From contig NZ_VCDI01000003.1 in NCBI RefSeq assembly GCF_005844085.1, forward strand, positions 582,374-646,373: 64,000 nucleotides of DNA, read 5' to 3'. A program made the position numbers and the translations under genes. The stretch comes from Lichenicoccus roseus. GTDB taxonomy: Bacteria > Pseudomonadota > Alphaproteobacteria > Acetobacterales > Acetobacteraceae. This document shows, piece after piece, positions 28,804 through 39,625 of this stretch. The notes under the pieces were generated by a model, which had not been told where the DNA came from, made no database searches, and saw nothing but the letters and a program-made list of their open reading frames with translations. How positions within the stretch are numbered: the first letter of the stretch is position 1; each line of letters begins with the position of its first letter.

Positions 28804-30631
28804 CGGCCTGCGGTTCCGGCTGCGCCTCGCCACGCATCGCGACTGCGCCCTGGTGCAGGTTCATCGCCGAATGCACCAGCCCGACATGCGAGAAGGCCTG
28901 CGGGAAGTTGCCGACCAGCCGCCTGGCCTGCTGGTCGTACTCCTCCGACAGCAGACCGAGATCGTTGGTCAGCGACAGCAGCCGCTCGAACAGCGCCTTG
29001 GCCTCGTCGAAGCGGCCCTGCAGCACGTAGTTGTCGACCAGCCAGAAGGTGCAGGCCAGGAAGGCACCTTCCCGCCCGGTCATGCCATCCAGGCTGCGCC
29101 CATCCTTGGTCGGCTCGGTGCGGTAGCGCAGCACGAAGCCATCCTCCAGCAACTCGTGCTCGATCGCCGCCACCGTCCGCACGATGCGCGGATCGTCCGC
29201 GGGCAGGAAGCCGCAGACCGGGATCAGCAGCAGGCCGGCATCGAGCGCGTCGGAGCCGAACGCCTGGGTGAAGCAGCCCTTGCTCTCGCTGTAGCCCTCC
29301 TTGCAGACCAGGGCATGGATCTCGTCGCGCACCCCGCGCCAGCGCTCCACCGGACCCTGCAGCCCGTAGGTCTCGCAATCCTGCAGGGTTCGATCGAACG
29401 CCATCCAGGCGAACACCTTCGAGACGGTGAATTGCTGCCGTCCGCCACGCACTTCCCACATGCCCTCGTCCGGCTCGCGCCAGATGGTCTCGAGGTGCTC
29501 CAGGAGTGCCACCTGCAGCGACCAGCCATAGGTCGGCTCGCGCAGGTTCTCACTGCGTGCCAGGTGCAGCGCCGCGATCACCTCGCCATAGACATCCAGC
29601 TGCAGCTGCCCGGCAGCCTCGTTGCCGACGCGAACCGGAGACGCCCCCTGGTAGCCCACCAGCCAGGGCACCTCCCATTCCTGCAGGCCGCGCTCGCCGG
29701 CGATGCCGTACATGATCTGGATCTGCGCCGGACTGCCGGCGATGCTGCGATGCAGCCAGTCGCGCCACAGCAGCGCCTCGTCGTAGTAGCCACCCGACAT
29801 CATGGCGAGCAGGGTCAGCGTCGCGTCGCGCAGCCAGCAGAACCGGTAGTCCCAGTTCCGCGCGCCGCCGAGTTGCTCCGGCAGCGAGGTGGTCGCCGCC
29901 GCCACGATGCCGCCGGTCGCTGCGTAGGTGAGGCCCTTCAGGGTCAGCATCGAGCGCACCACTACATCGCGATAGGGCCCGTCGTAGGCGCAGCGGCTGG
30001 ACCACTCGGTCCAGAACCGGTCGGTCCGGGTCAGCGCCGCTTCGACGTCGAAGCTTTCCGGCGCCGGCAGATGCGAGGCGCCGTAGCTCAGGGTGAACGC
30101 CACCCGCTCGCCCTCGGCCACGCTGAAATGCCCGACCGTCGCCATGTGCTCGCCCTCGAGCCGCACCGCGGTATGCAGAGCCACCAGCGACGGCCCGGCG
30201 ATCGCGACGATGCCGGCATCGTCCGGCAGCCGCGTCACCCACGGGATCGAGTGGCCGTAATCGAAGCGGATCACCCCCTCGGTCATCATCTCGACACGGC
30301 CGCGCCGCCCCTCGACGATGCGGACCACGCTCGGCACCGGATTGTTGACCGGCATGAAGTCGATCACCGCGACCGAACCCGCCTCGGTCTCGAATACCGT
30401 CTCGAGCACCAGGCTGCCGTCCCGGTAGGACCGGGTCGATGTCCAATCGGCCACGGGGGCGATCATCCAGCGTCCGTTCTCCCCGGTGCCGACAAGGGCG
30501 GCGAGGCAGGCCGGGCTGTCGAAGCGCGGCCAGCACAGCCAGTCGATCGATCCGTTGCGCCCGACCAGCGCACAACTGGTGCAGTCGCCGATCAATCCGT
30601 AGTCCTCGATCGCCAGGGGGGTGTAGGACAC
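28790..30631 (-). CDS. Glycoside hydrolase family 15 protein (glucoamylase/trehalase type)
   Basis: A 613-residue enzyme likely to release glucose from an alpha-glucan or trehalose. It opens with YTPLAIEDYGLIGDCTSCALVGRNGSIDWLCWPRFDSPA, typical of GH15 proteins of this size. The (alpha/alpha)6 barrel holds LPEQLGGARNWDYRFCWLRDA with the presumed catalytic acid region and LLSEEYDQQARRLVGNFPQAFSHVGL with the second catalytic Glu. No signal peptide is seen, so it should act in the cytoplasm. I use GTG 30631 (AGAGG 9 bases upstream); an ATG at 30691 adds a basic, unconserved 20 residues. The exact substrate cannot be read from sequence. Confidence 0.9.
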   Translation of the reverse strand: MSYTPLAIEDYGLIGDCTSCALVGRNGSIDWLCWPRFDSPACLAALVGTGENGRWMIAPVADWTSTRSYRDGSLVLETVFETEAGSVAVIDFMPVNNPVPSVVRIVEGRRGRVEMMTEGVIRFDYGHSIPWVTRLPDDAGIVAIAGPSLVALHTAVRLEGEHMATVGHFSVAEGERVAFTLSYGASHLPAPESFDVEAALTRTDRFWTEWSSRCAYDGPYRDVVVRSMLTLKGLTYAATGGIVAAATTSLPEQLGGARNWDYRFCWLRDATLTLLAMMSGGYYDEALLWRDWLHRSIAGSPAQIQIMYGIAGERGLQEWEVPWLVGYQGASPVRVGNEAAGQLQLDVYGEVIAALHLARSENLREPTYGWSLQVALLEHLETIWREPDEGMWEVRGGRQQFTVSKVFAWMAFDRTLQDCETYGLQGPVERWRGVRDEIHALVCKEGYSESKGCFTQAFGSDALDAGLLLIPVCGFLPADDPRIVRTVAAIEHELLEDGFVLRYRTEPTKDGRSLDGMTGREGAFLACTFWLVDNYVLQGRFDEAKALFERLLSLTNDLGLLSEEYDQQARRLVGNFPQAFSHVGLVHSAMNLHQGAVAMRGEAQPEPQAEAAE

Positions 30632-30748
30632 GCCGGAGCACCTCTTGAGCAGTTCGTGCCGCAAACGATGCAGTCGGCGCGGCGGTTGCAACTTCCGTTC
30701 GACCCGCCGCCCCGTTGGTCGGCCGGCCCGGGTCGCACGGCATGAACC

Positions 30749-30777
30749 TTGACTTTCGGGGTGTTACTGTCGATACG
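30749..30777 (+). promoter_or_regulatory. Promoter candidate for the DEAD-box helicase operon
   Basis: TTGACT (30749-30754), a 17-base spacer and GATACG (30772-30777) would start a transcript near 30784, giving a 135-base leader before the helicase. The leader contains two short stems near its end: GTCGCC/GGCGAC at 30864-30880 and AGGCC/GGCCT at 30881-30892. The 287-bp gap also must hold the divergent GH15 promoter, which I cannot see. Confidence 0.45.
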
Positions 30778-30918
30778 CCTGTGCAGCCGGACGCTCGAGG
30801 AGCGTGAACCCGGTCGATGGGCCATGCAGATCGAAGGCCCAGTCTCCGCCGTGCAGACGGTACGTCGCCTCGCCGGCGACAGGCCTTGGCCTCGTAACCC
30901 TGACCTTTCGAGAGAGAC

Positions 30919-32800
<1,882 letters not shown>

Positions 32801-32814
<14 letters not shown>

Positions 32815-34096
32815 CATCTCGGCCCTGGTGGCCGAGGTCACCGCCCTCGGTGCGGAGGGCGACGGCATCATCCACGCCGGCGGCATGACGCTGTTCGCGC
32901 CATTCACGCTGCCTGGCGAGACCGTGCTCTACAGCAGGTCAGGTGACCGGGCTGTCATCGAGCAGCGTCTGCGGGAGAGCCCGGATCGCGTCAGGCCGCC
33001 CTGCGGCCTGTTCGCACGGTGTGGCGGTTGCGCCCTGCAGCATCTCGCCGTCGACGCCACGGCCAGCTTCAAGCGCCATCTGGTCGAGAGCGCGTTGCGG
33101 GACGCCGGCTACGAGCTGCCCGGCCCGATCGCGGAACACACCAGCCCGCCGTACGCGCGCCGTCGGATGGATCTCGCACTGCGCCGCAGCCGCGACGGCA
33201 TGCTGGTCGGCCTGCATCAGCGTGGCGGCGACGTGGTCGACATGACGGAGTGCCACGTGCTGCATCCGCGGCTGTTCCGGCTGATCGAGGATGCACGGCC
33301 GGTATTGATGCGTCTGTCGGCGTTGCGCGGCACCGGGTCGCTGCTGGTCAACCTGCTCGAGACCGGTCCCGACCTGCTGCTCTCCACCGACGAGGCACCA
33401 GGCACCGCCGACCGCGCCCGGCTGGCCGAATTCGCCCGCGCCGCCGGGGTGCCGCGTATCGCGTGGCGCCCCCTCAAGCCCGGTGGCACGCCGGAGATCG
33501 TCTGCGCCATCGAGCCGGTCCGCCACACCCTCTCCGGTGTCGCGGTGGTGCCGCCGCCGGACGCCTTCCTGCAGGCTACCCTGGAGGGCGAGGCCGCCAT
33601 CGTGGCAGCGGTGCTGGACGCGATGCCGCAGGCCTGGCCGCGCGGGGCCCGGGTGGTCGAGTTCTTCGCCGGCTGCGGGACGCTCACCTTCGCCCTGGCG
33701 CGGCGCGGCCGTGTGCTCGCAGTCGAGGGGCACCAGGCTTCCGCCCTCTGCCTGCGCAGCGCCGCCGGCGGACTGCCGATCGAGGTGCTGAACCGCGACC
33801 TCAACCGGCAGCCGATCCTCGCTGCCGACCTGGGCCGCGCCAGTGCGATCGTACTCGATCCGCCCTATGCCGGCTCCGGCGCACAGATGCAGGAAGTCGC
33901 CCGCTCCGGCGTCGAGCGGGTGGTCATGGTAAGCTGCAATCCCAAAGCATTGCGTCGTGATGCGGAGATGTTGCACAAGGCTGGCTACGCGCTTGAGCGG
34001 GTCACCGTGGTCGACCAGTTCCTCTGGTCGGTGCAGGTCGAGAGCGTCGCCGCCTTCGTCAGGCCGCGGGTCCGGCGACACGTGAAGCACCGGTAG
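32801..34096 (+). CDS. RlmD/TrmA-family RNA (uracil-5-)-methyltransferase
   Basis: SAM-dependent m5U methyltransferase acting on 23S rRNA or tRNA, about 431 residues. It has an N-terminal TRAM-like segment (ALGAEGDGIIHAGGMTLFAPFTLPGETV), then the [4Fe-4S] cysteines CGLFARCGGC and a later TECHVLHP cysteine as in RlmD. The SAM motif is VVEFFAGCGTLTFALA, with the DPPYAG motif and the catalytic VSCNPKALRRDAEML. The start is uncertain: TTG 32801 or GTG 32828 near the helicase stop fit best, while ATG 32711 would overlap the helicase by 104 bases. Its 3' end overlaps the convergent esterase gene by 38 bases. Confidence 0.9.
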
Positions 34097-35033
34097 CGGA
34101 CGCCCCGACGGCACGGGCCAGCACCGCGGCCGCCTGGCGCAGCACCGGAGCCGCCTGCGGCAGGGCGCGACCCAGTGTCAGCAGGCCGTGGATCTGGTCG
34201 CTCACATGCAGGTGCGCCACCACTACCCCAGCCTCCTCCAGCCGGTGCGCATAGGCGATCCCTTCGTCACGCAACGGATCGTGGCCCACCGTCAGCAGCC
34301 AGGCCGGCGGCAGCCCGGCGAGGCTCGGCGCCAGCAGGGGGGAGGCGCGCCAGTCCTGGGCGTGCTGCAGGTCCTGGAGATAGTGCCGCACGAACCAGCG
34401 GCTGCGAGCCGCCGTCAGAGGCACGCCGTCGGTGATGCGTGCATAGGAGTTTGACTGAGCTCGCAGGTCGGTGGCCGGATAGAACAGCAGCTGCATCAGC
34501 GGCAGGGCCTCTCCGCGATCGCGCAGCAGCAGGCAGGCCACGGTTGCCAGGTTGGCACCGGCACTGTCGCCACCGATCGCCAGCCGCGTGGCATCGATGC
34601 CGATCGACGCCCCGTCCCGGTGCAGCCAGGCAACCGTCGCCAGCACGCTGTCGATCGCGGCCGGAAAGGGATGCTCGGGAGCCAGCGGATAGTCCAGTGC
34701 CACCACCGCGCACCCCGCTTCGAGTGCCAGCGTCCGGCAGATCCCGTCATGCGTCTCGAGATCGCCGATCACCCAGCCGCCGCCATGCAGATACAGCAGG
34801 CAGGGAGCAAGGACGGCATCCGTTGCGGGCCGGTAGACCCTGACCGGCACCCCGTCCGCCGTGCGATGATCTTCCGTCGCCACCGGCCGGTCGGGCGCCA
34901 GTGCGAGCGCAGCGCAGCTCTGCCGGTAGGCGGTCCTGGCCTCCAGTGGCGTCACCTGGTCCAGCGGCGGCGACGGGCGCTGCGCCAGCGCCGCCAGCAG
35001 CCGCTCTACATCCGGATCAAGCGCAGGCCCCAT
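34059..35033 (-). CDS. Alpha/beta hydrolase, HSL-type esterase/lipase
   Basis: Carboxylic ester hydrolase of the hormone-sensitive-lipase family, 324 residues, probably cytoplasmic (no signal peptide). The oxyanion-hole motif is YLHGGGWVIGD, the nucleophile is Ser in GGDSAGAN (about residue 157), the acid is likely Asp in TVGHDPLRDEG, and the base is His in SDQIHGLLT. It is attached to the SUF operon: the ATG at 35033 overlaps the sufA stop as TGATG. Nothing in the family links it to iron-sulfur assembly, so it may simply be cotranscribed. Its tail overlaps the convergent methyltransferase gene. Confidence 0.92.
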   Translation of the reverse strand: MGPALDPDVERLLAALAQRPSPPLDQVTPLEARTAYRQSCAALALAPDRPVATEDHRTADGVPVRVYRPATDAVLAPCLLYLHGGGWVIGDLETHDGICRTLALEAGCAVVALDYPLAPEHPFPAAIDSVLATVAWLHRDGASIGIDATRLAIGGDSAGANLATVACLLLRDRGEALPLMQLLFYPATDLRAQSNSYARITDGVPLTAARSRWFVRHYLQDLQHAQDWRASPLLAPSLAGLPPAWLLTVGHDPLRDEGIAYAHRLEEAGVVVAHLHVSDQIHGLLTLGRALPQAAPVLRQAAAVLARAVGASATGASRVAGPAA

Positions 35034-35404
35034 CAGACGTGGAAGCTCTCGCCGCAGCCGCAGCGGCCCTTCTCGTTCGGGTTGACGAAGGTGAAGCCTG
35101 ATTCGAGATCCTTCACCTGGTAGTCCATCACCGTGCCGATCAGGAACAGCGACGCCTTGCGGTCGACCAGCACGGTCAGGCCGCGATCGGTGACGACCTC
35201 GTCGTTGGGACCGGCCGCATCGGTCCAGCCCATGTCGTATGAAAGCCCGGAGCAGCCCTTGGTGCCGACGCTGATGCGAAGCAGCTGGCCGGCATGGGCT
35301 GTCTGGTAGAGGCCGCGCAGTCGGTCCGCCGCAGCATCGGACAGCGACATCAGCGGCGGCAGGGCGCGCACCGGACGGGTCTTGGTCTGGGTATTGGCGG
35401 TCAT
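35033..35404 (-). CDS. sufA: Iron-sulfur cluster carrier protein, SufA/IscA family
   Basis: A-type carrier delivering Fe-S clusters to apoproteins, 123 residues. The three ligand cysteines are seen in GTKGCSGLSYDM and GRCGCGESFHV. The N-terminal 35 residues are a polar extension before MSLSDAAADRLRGL. I use the ATG at 35404 (MTANTQTK) rather than an upstream in-frame start with no conserved sequence. It follows sufT by 17 bases and is coupled to the esterase gene. Confidence 0.95.
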   Translation of the reverse strand: MTANTQTKTRPVRALPPLMSLSDAAADRLRGLYQTAHAGQLLRISVGTKGCSGLSYDMGWTDAAGPNDEVVTDRGLTVLVDRKASLFLIGTVMDYQVKDLESGFTFVNPNEKGRCGCGESFHV

Positions 35405-35421
35405 CGCACGGATCCCACTGC

Positions 35422-35832
35422 TCAGAACATGTTCAAGGCGAGGCGGGCATCCTCGCTCATCCGGCTCGGATCCCACGGCGGATCCCAGACGGTCTCGACC
35501 TCGCAGCCTGACACCCCGGGCAGGCCCATGATGGCGTCCCGCACCGCCACCGGAAGTTCCTGCGCGCTCGGACAGCCCGGCGCGGTCAGCGTCATCTCCA
35601 CCTTGATCTTGCCGTCGTCATGCAGGTCGATGGCGTAGATCAGGCCAAGTTCGTAGATGTTGACCGGGATTTCCGGGTCATAGACCGTCGCGATCGCCGC
35701 GATCACTTGGTCCTCGTCCGGCGCCGACAGGGCCTCGCCATCGGGCGTCCAGCTTCCCTGTGCGCGTCCCGCTTCCGGCGCATCCAGCGAGAAGCCCTCG
35801 CCCGACGCAGTCGCCGTCTCGTTCTGCATCAT
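35422..35832 (-). CDS. sufT: SUF system accessory protein SufT (MIP18/DUF59 family)
   Basis: Small Fe-S assembly/maturation factor of 136 residues. The DUF59 domain is complete: VIAAIATVYDPEIPVNIYELGLIYAIDLHDDGKIKVEMTLTAPGCPSAQELP, with the conserved Cys in TAPGCP, and VSGCEVETVWDPPWDPSRMSEDAR. The N-terminal 40 residues are variable. The ATG at 35832 overlaps the sufU stop as ATGA. SufT-type proteins are needed for Fe-S enzymes under high demand in other bacteria. Confidence 0.94.
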   Translation of the reverse strand: MMQNETATASGEGFSLDAPEAGRAQGSWTPDGEALSAPDEDQVIAAIATVYDPEIPVNIYELGLIYAIDLHDDGKIKVEMTLTAPGCPSAQELPVAVRDAIMGLPGVSGCEVETVWDPPWDPSRMSEDARLALNMF

Positions 35833-36278
35833 GTGTCCTTTCGCCCCGACCCGGGCCCCGCCGCCTCGGACATAGCATCCAGCAAGGCCGTCCAGGGTAG
35901 GGTCGCGCAGCGTATGCGCGACCGGTATTCATGTAGGCTCCGGAACGCCGCCAGCAAACCGAGGCTGTCCGTCGTGCCGCTCTCGCCGCTCTGCAGCATT
36001 GCACCGAAGCGCTCGTACAGCGAGGCAATTGCCGGACGCTGCAGACCCTCGACACTTTCCGCCATGAGGTCGGCCGACGCCGTGCAGATGGCGCAGCCCC
36101 GGGTGCGGTGCCGCGACTCGGCCACGCCGCCGTCCGCGCCCAACCTGACCGTCACCTGCACGCGATCGCCGCAGAACGGATTGTCGCCCTCCGCGCCGCC
36201 ATCCGCCGGCTCCAGCACGCCGGCACGATGCGGGGCGCGGGCGCGCTCGACGATAAGCTGCTGGTAGAGATCGCTCAT
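35829..36278 (-). CDS. sufU: Iron-sulfur assembly scaffold / sulfur acceptor SufU
   Basis: NifU-like protein of the SUF system that takes sulfur from SufS, 149 residues. It starts MSDLYQQLIVERARAPHRAG and has the three conserved cysteines of the family: NPFCGDR, RGCAICTASADLMAE, and RIRCATLPW near the C-terminus, with the Asp of CGDR. I prefer the ATG at 36278, which matches the family start; the frame stays open to 36320 with ATG 36311. No sufE gene is present, so SufU probably fills the sulfur-acceptor role. Confidence 0.92.
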   Translation of the reverse strand: MSDLYQQLIVERARAPHRAGVLEPADGGAEGDNPFCGDRVQVTVRLGADGGVAESRHRTRGCAICTASADLMAESVEGLQRPAIASLYERFGAMLQSGESGTTDSLGLLAAFRSLHEYRSRIRCATLPWTALLDAMSEAAGPGSGRKDT

Positions 36279-36334
36279 CGGATCGGCGGTCGTGGCCTGA
36301 GGGCCTTGCATCGCGGTCAACGCCTGGGTCGGGC

Positions 36335-37591
36335 TCAGGCGAAGAAGACCCGAACCTGCTCCAGCGTCTCCGCCAGCAGGTCGATCTCGCGCTTCGTCGT
36401 GTACAGCCCGAAGCTCGCCCGCGCTGTGCTGTTCACCCCAAGGCGGCGCATCAGCGGCTCGGCGCAGTGATTGCCGGCCCGCACCGCAATGCCGTTGCGG
36501 TCCAGCAGCGTGGCGATGTCATGCGCGTGCGCATTTTCCAGCGTGAACGAGATGACGCCGCCACGGTCGGCTGCATGTCCCAGCACCTGCAGCCCTTCGA
36601 TCGCCTGCAGCCGAGCAAGCGCATGCGCCGTCAGGTCAGCCTCGTGCGCCTGCAACGCGTCGAAGCCGATCGCCTGCACGTAGTCGATCGCCGCGCCCAG
36701 ACCGATCGCCTCGATGATCGCCGGCGTGCCGGCCTCGAAGCGGTGCGGCAGCTCGGCCCAGCGGCTCTCCTCGAAACTGACGGTGCTGATCATGTCGCCG
36801 CCGCCCAGGAAAGGCGGCATCGTTTCCAGGAGCGAGGTCCGGCCCCAGAGCACGCCGATGCCGCTCGGCCCGTATAGCTTGTGGCCGGTGAAGACGTAGA
36901 AATCCGCATCCAGCGCCTGCACGTCGACCGCCCGATGCACCACCGCCTGCGAGCCGTCCAGCATCAGCTTCGCCCCATGCGCATGTGCGAGACGCGCGAT
37001 CCCGGCTGCCGGCGTCACCGTGCCCAGCACGTTCGACATGTGGGTGACCGCGACCAGCCCGGCCCTGCCATCCGCCAGCAGCTCGGCCAGGTGATCGAGG
37101 TCGAGTTCGCCCGCATCCGTCACCCGCGCCACCCGCAACTCGATGCCGGCGCGGTCGCGCAGCATCTGCCAGGGCACGATGTTTGAGTGGTGCTCCATCT
37201 CGGAGATCACCACCGCCTGGCCACGCGCCAGCGTGGCGCCGAACGAATGCGCCAGCAGGTTGATCGCGCCGGTGCTGTTCTGCGTGAAGATGATCTCGTC
37301 GCGGGACGGCGCATTGAGCAGCCGCGCGACCTTGTCGCGCACGCCCTCGTAGGCATCGGTGGTGCGCTCGCTCATCCAGTGCAGCCCACGATGCACGTTG
37401 GCGTACTGGGTGCGCATGGTGTCCGACATCGCATCGATCACCTGCGCCGGCTTCATCGCCGACGCCGCGCTGTCCAGGAACACCAGGGGCTTGCCGTGCA
37501 CCGTCTGCGACAGGATCGGGAAGTCGTCCCGCAGCGCCTCGAAACCGGTCAGGCCGGGCCGGGCCAGCGTGACCGCGCTCATCTCATTCAT
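36335..37591 (-). CDS. sufS: Cysteine desulfurase SufS
   Basis: PLP enzyme that releases sulfur from cysteine for cluster assembly, 418 residues. Visible are YANVHRGLHWMSERTTDAYEGVRDKVARLLN, the PLP Schiff-base lysine in FTGHKLYGPSGIGVLWG, SEMEHHSNIVPW, and the sulfur-carrying cysteine in VRAGNHCAEPLM with the C-terminal RASFGLYTT. It is the group II (SufS) type. The ATG at 37591 has AGGAGAT 6 bases upstream and overlaps sufD by 8 bases. Confidence 0.97.
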   Translation of the reverse strand: MNEMSAVTLARPGLTGFEALRDDFPILSQTVHGKPLVFLDSAASAMKPAQVIDAMSDTMRTQYANVHRGLHWMSERTTDAYEGVRDKVARLLNAPSRDEIIFTQNSTGAINLLAHSFGATLARGQAVVISEMEHHSNIVPWQMLRDRAGIELRVARVTDAGELDLDHLAELLADGRAGLVAVTHMSNVLGTVTPAAGIARLAHAHGAKLMLDGSQAVVHRAVDVQALDADFYVFTGHKLYGPSGIGVLWGRTSLLETMPPFLGGGDMISTVSFEESRWAELPHRFEAGTPAIIEAIGLGAAIDYVQAIGFDALQAHEADLTAHALARLQAIEGLQVLGHAADRGGVISFTLENAHAHDIATLLDRNGIAVRAGNHCAEPLMRRLGVNSTARASFGLYTTKREIDLLAETLEQVRVFFA

Positions 37592-38858
37592 CGGACGATC
37601 TCCTGTCCCAGCTTGCATCCACCGCCCGTTCCAGCACGCCACGCGTGACCTCGTCGTCGATCAGGCCGAGCGCGTCGGCCAGGAACGCCCGCACCAGGAT
37701 CGCCCGCGCCTCCACCACCGGCACGCCGCGGCTGCGCAGATAGAACAGTTGGTCGTCGTCAAGCGCACCGGCGGTGGCGCCGTGGCTGCATTTCACGTCA
37801 TCGGCGTAGATCTCGAGTTCCGGCTTGGTGTCGATCTCGGCCTCGTTCGACAGCAGGAGGGCCTGGTTCATCTGGTAGCCGTCGGTCTTCTGCGCGATGC
37901 GCTCGACCACGATCTTGCCCTGGAATACCGCGCGGGAACGACCGGACAGCACGTTCTTCACCGTCTGACGGGAATTGCACGCAGGCGCCTTGTGCACGAT
38001 CACGCTGGTCAGGTCGGCATGCTGCTGGCCATCCAGCAGCTGCGCACCGTTGACCTGCACCTCGGCGCCGCGCCCGCTCATCGTCGCATGCACCTCGTGA
38101 CGCGCCAGCCGCGCCCCCAGCGCCAGGCTGAAACTATCGTAGGAGCCGCCCTCGGCGACTTCGGCCCGCACGGTCGAGAGATGCAGCGCCTCGACCGCCT
38201 CGTCCTGCAGTCGCACGTGGGTAAGGTGCGCGCCGTTCCGCAATTCGACCTCGAGCACCGGGTTGTTGACGTAGAGGCCGTGTCCTGCCGCGATCTCCAG
38301 CAGCGACAGCCGCGAGCCCGGCTCCAGCAGGATCCGATGATGCGGATGCGCAGTCACCGCCCCGTCGCCCTCGCCGACGCCCAACGTCAACAGCAGCAGC
38401 CGGCCGGCATCGACCCCGCCCGGGACGCGCAGTGCCGCGCCGCCCTGTCCGAGCGTCGCATTCAGGGCCGCCATCGCGCCAGGGGCCAGCGACCCTTCGG
38501 CCGGCGCATCCTGAACGGACAGCAAGGCGGCATCCGGCAGCAGCGAAAGCGAGGGCGCCGCGTGGCCGTTCACGAACACCAGCCGCGCCACGCCGGCGAG
38601 CCCGTGCATATCCAGCTGCAGCCCCTGCAGCAACCCGTTCGCCGTCGCCAGGACCGCCTCGGACGGCGCCTCGGCCACCGAGACCGCGAGTGCCGTCAGC
38701 GGACGCAGGTCGGTGTATTTCCACGCCTCGACGTCCCGACGCGGCAGCCCGCCATGGCGCAGCGCCGCCGCCCCGGCTTCACTCAGCGCCGAGCTGGATC
38801 CACGCCGGTCATGCAGCGCCAGGAACTGCGCCGCGTTGTTGCCGTCGATCGCGTTCAC
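37584..38858 (-). CDS. sufD: Fe-S cluster assembly protein SufD
   Basis: Scaffold component of the SufBCD complex, 424 residues. The N-terminal part shows GLPRRDVEAWKYTDLRPL, and the beta-helix core leads to FQGKIVVERIAQKTDGYQMNQALLLSNEAEIDTKPELEIYADDVKCSHGATAGALDDDQLFYLRSRGV, the conserved SufB/SufD C-terminal signature including the His of CSHGAT. It starts with GTG at 38858, overlapping the sufC stop as GTGA; no ATG lies before the conserved region. Confidence 0.96.
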   Translation of the reverse strand: MNAIDGNNAAQFLALHDRRGSSSALSEAGAAALRHGGLPRRDVEAWKYTDLRPLTALAVSVAEAPSEAVLATANGLLQGLQLDMHGLAGVARLVFVNGHAAPSLSLLPDAALLSVQDAPAEGSLAPGAMAALNATLGQGGAALRVPGGVDAGRLLLLTLGVGEGDGAVTAHPHHRILLEPGSRLSLLEIAAGHGLYVNNPVLEVELRNGAHLTHVRLQDEAVEALHLSTVRAEVAEGGSYDSFSLALGARLARHEVHATMSGRGAEVQVNGAQLLDGQQHADLTSVIVHKAPACNSRQTVKNVLSGRSRAVFQGKIVVERIAQKTDGYQMNQALLLSNEAEIDTKPELEIYADDVKCSHGATAGALDDDQLFYLRSRGVPVVEARAILVRAFLADALGLIDDEVTRGVLERAVDASWDRRSSDE

Positions 38859-39625
38859 GCCGCCTCCGCGATCAGGTTGGCGTAGCCCTCGGCCTCGAGC
38901 TGCCGCGCCAGCTCCGGACCGCCGCTGCGGATGATCCGGCCCGCCGACATCACGTGCACATGGTCCGGCACGATGTAGTCGAGCAGCCGCTGGTGATGGG
39001 TGATGATCAGCGCCGAGAAGTCCGGTGCCCGCAGTGCATTCACCCCTTCGGCCACGATGCGCAGCGCGTCGATGTCGAGGCCGCTGTCGGTCTCGTCAAG
39101 AATGGCGAAGCGCGGCCGCAGCAGCGACATCTGCAGCACCTCGTTACGCTTCTTCTCGCCGCCCGAGAAGCCGACGTTCACCGCACGCTTGAGCATCGCG
39201 TCCGGAATGCCGAGCCGCTTGCACTCGGCCCGCGCCAGCTTGAGGAACGCCACCGCATCCAGCTCTGGCTCGCCACGCGCCCGGCGGACCGCGTTCACCG
39301 CGGTGCGCAGGAAGTTGGCGTTGTTCACGCCCGGCAGTTCGATTGGCGCCTGGAACGCCAGGAACAGTCCCGCCGCGGCACGCTCCTCCGGCTCCATCGC
39401 CAGCAGGTCCTGCTCGCCGAATGCAACGGTCCCACCGGTCACCTCGTAATCCGCGCGGCCGGACAGCACGTACGACAGCGTGGACTTGCCCGAGCCGTTT
39501 GGCCCCATGATCGCGTGGACCTCGCCCGGTGGCACCACCAGGTCCACGCCCTTGAGGATCGGCTTGTCGGTGCCGGCGTCGTCGATCTTGGCGTGCAGGG
39601 CGTTGATGGTGAGAACGGTGCTCAT
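38855..39625 (-). CDS. sufC: Fe-S cluster assembly ATPase SufC
   Basis: ABC-type ATPase of the SufBCD scaffold, 256 residues. Walker A is GPNGSGKST, the Q loop region [13 protein letters not shown], the signature [13 protein letters not shown], Walker [17 protein letters not shown] and the H loop [10 protein letters not shown]; this is the SufC-specific set. The ATG at 39625 overlaps the sufB stop as ATGA. The frame continues upstream through sufB sequence without meaning. Confidence 0.97.
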   Translation of the reverse strand: MSTVLTINALHAKIDDAGTDKPILKGVDLVVPPGEVHAIMGPNGSGKSTLSYVLSGRADYEVTGGTVAFGEQDLLAMEPEERAAAGLFLAFQAPIELPGVNNANFLRTAVNAVRRARGEPELDAVAFLKLARAECKRLGIPDAMLKRAVNVGFSGGEKKRNEVLQMSLLRPRFAILDETDSGLDIDALRIVAEGVNALRAPDFSALIITHHQRLLDYIVPDHVHVMSAGRIIRSGGPELARQLEAEGYANLIAEAA

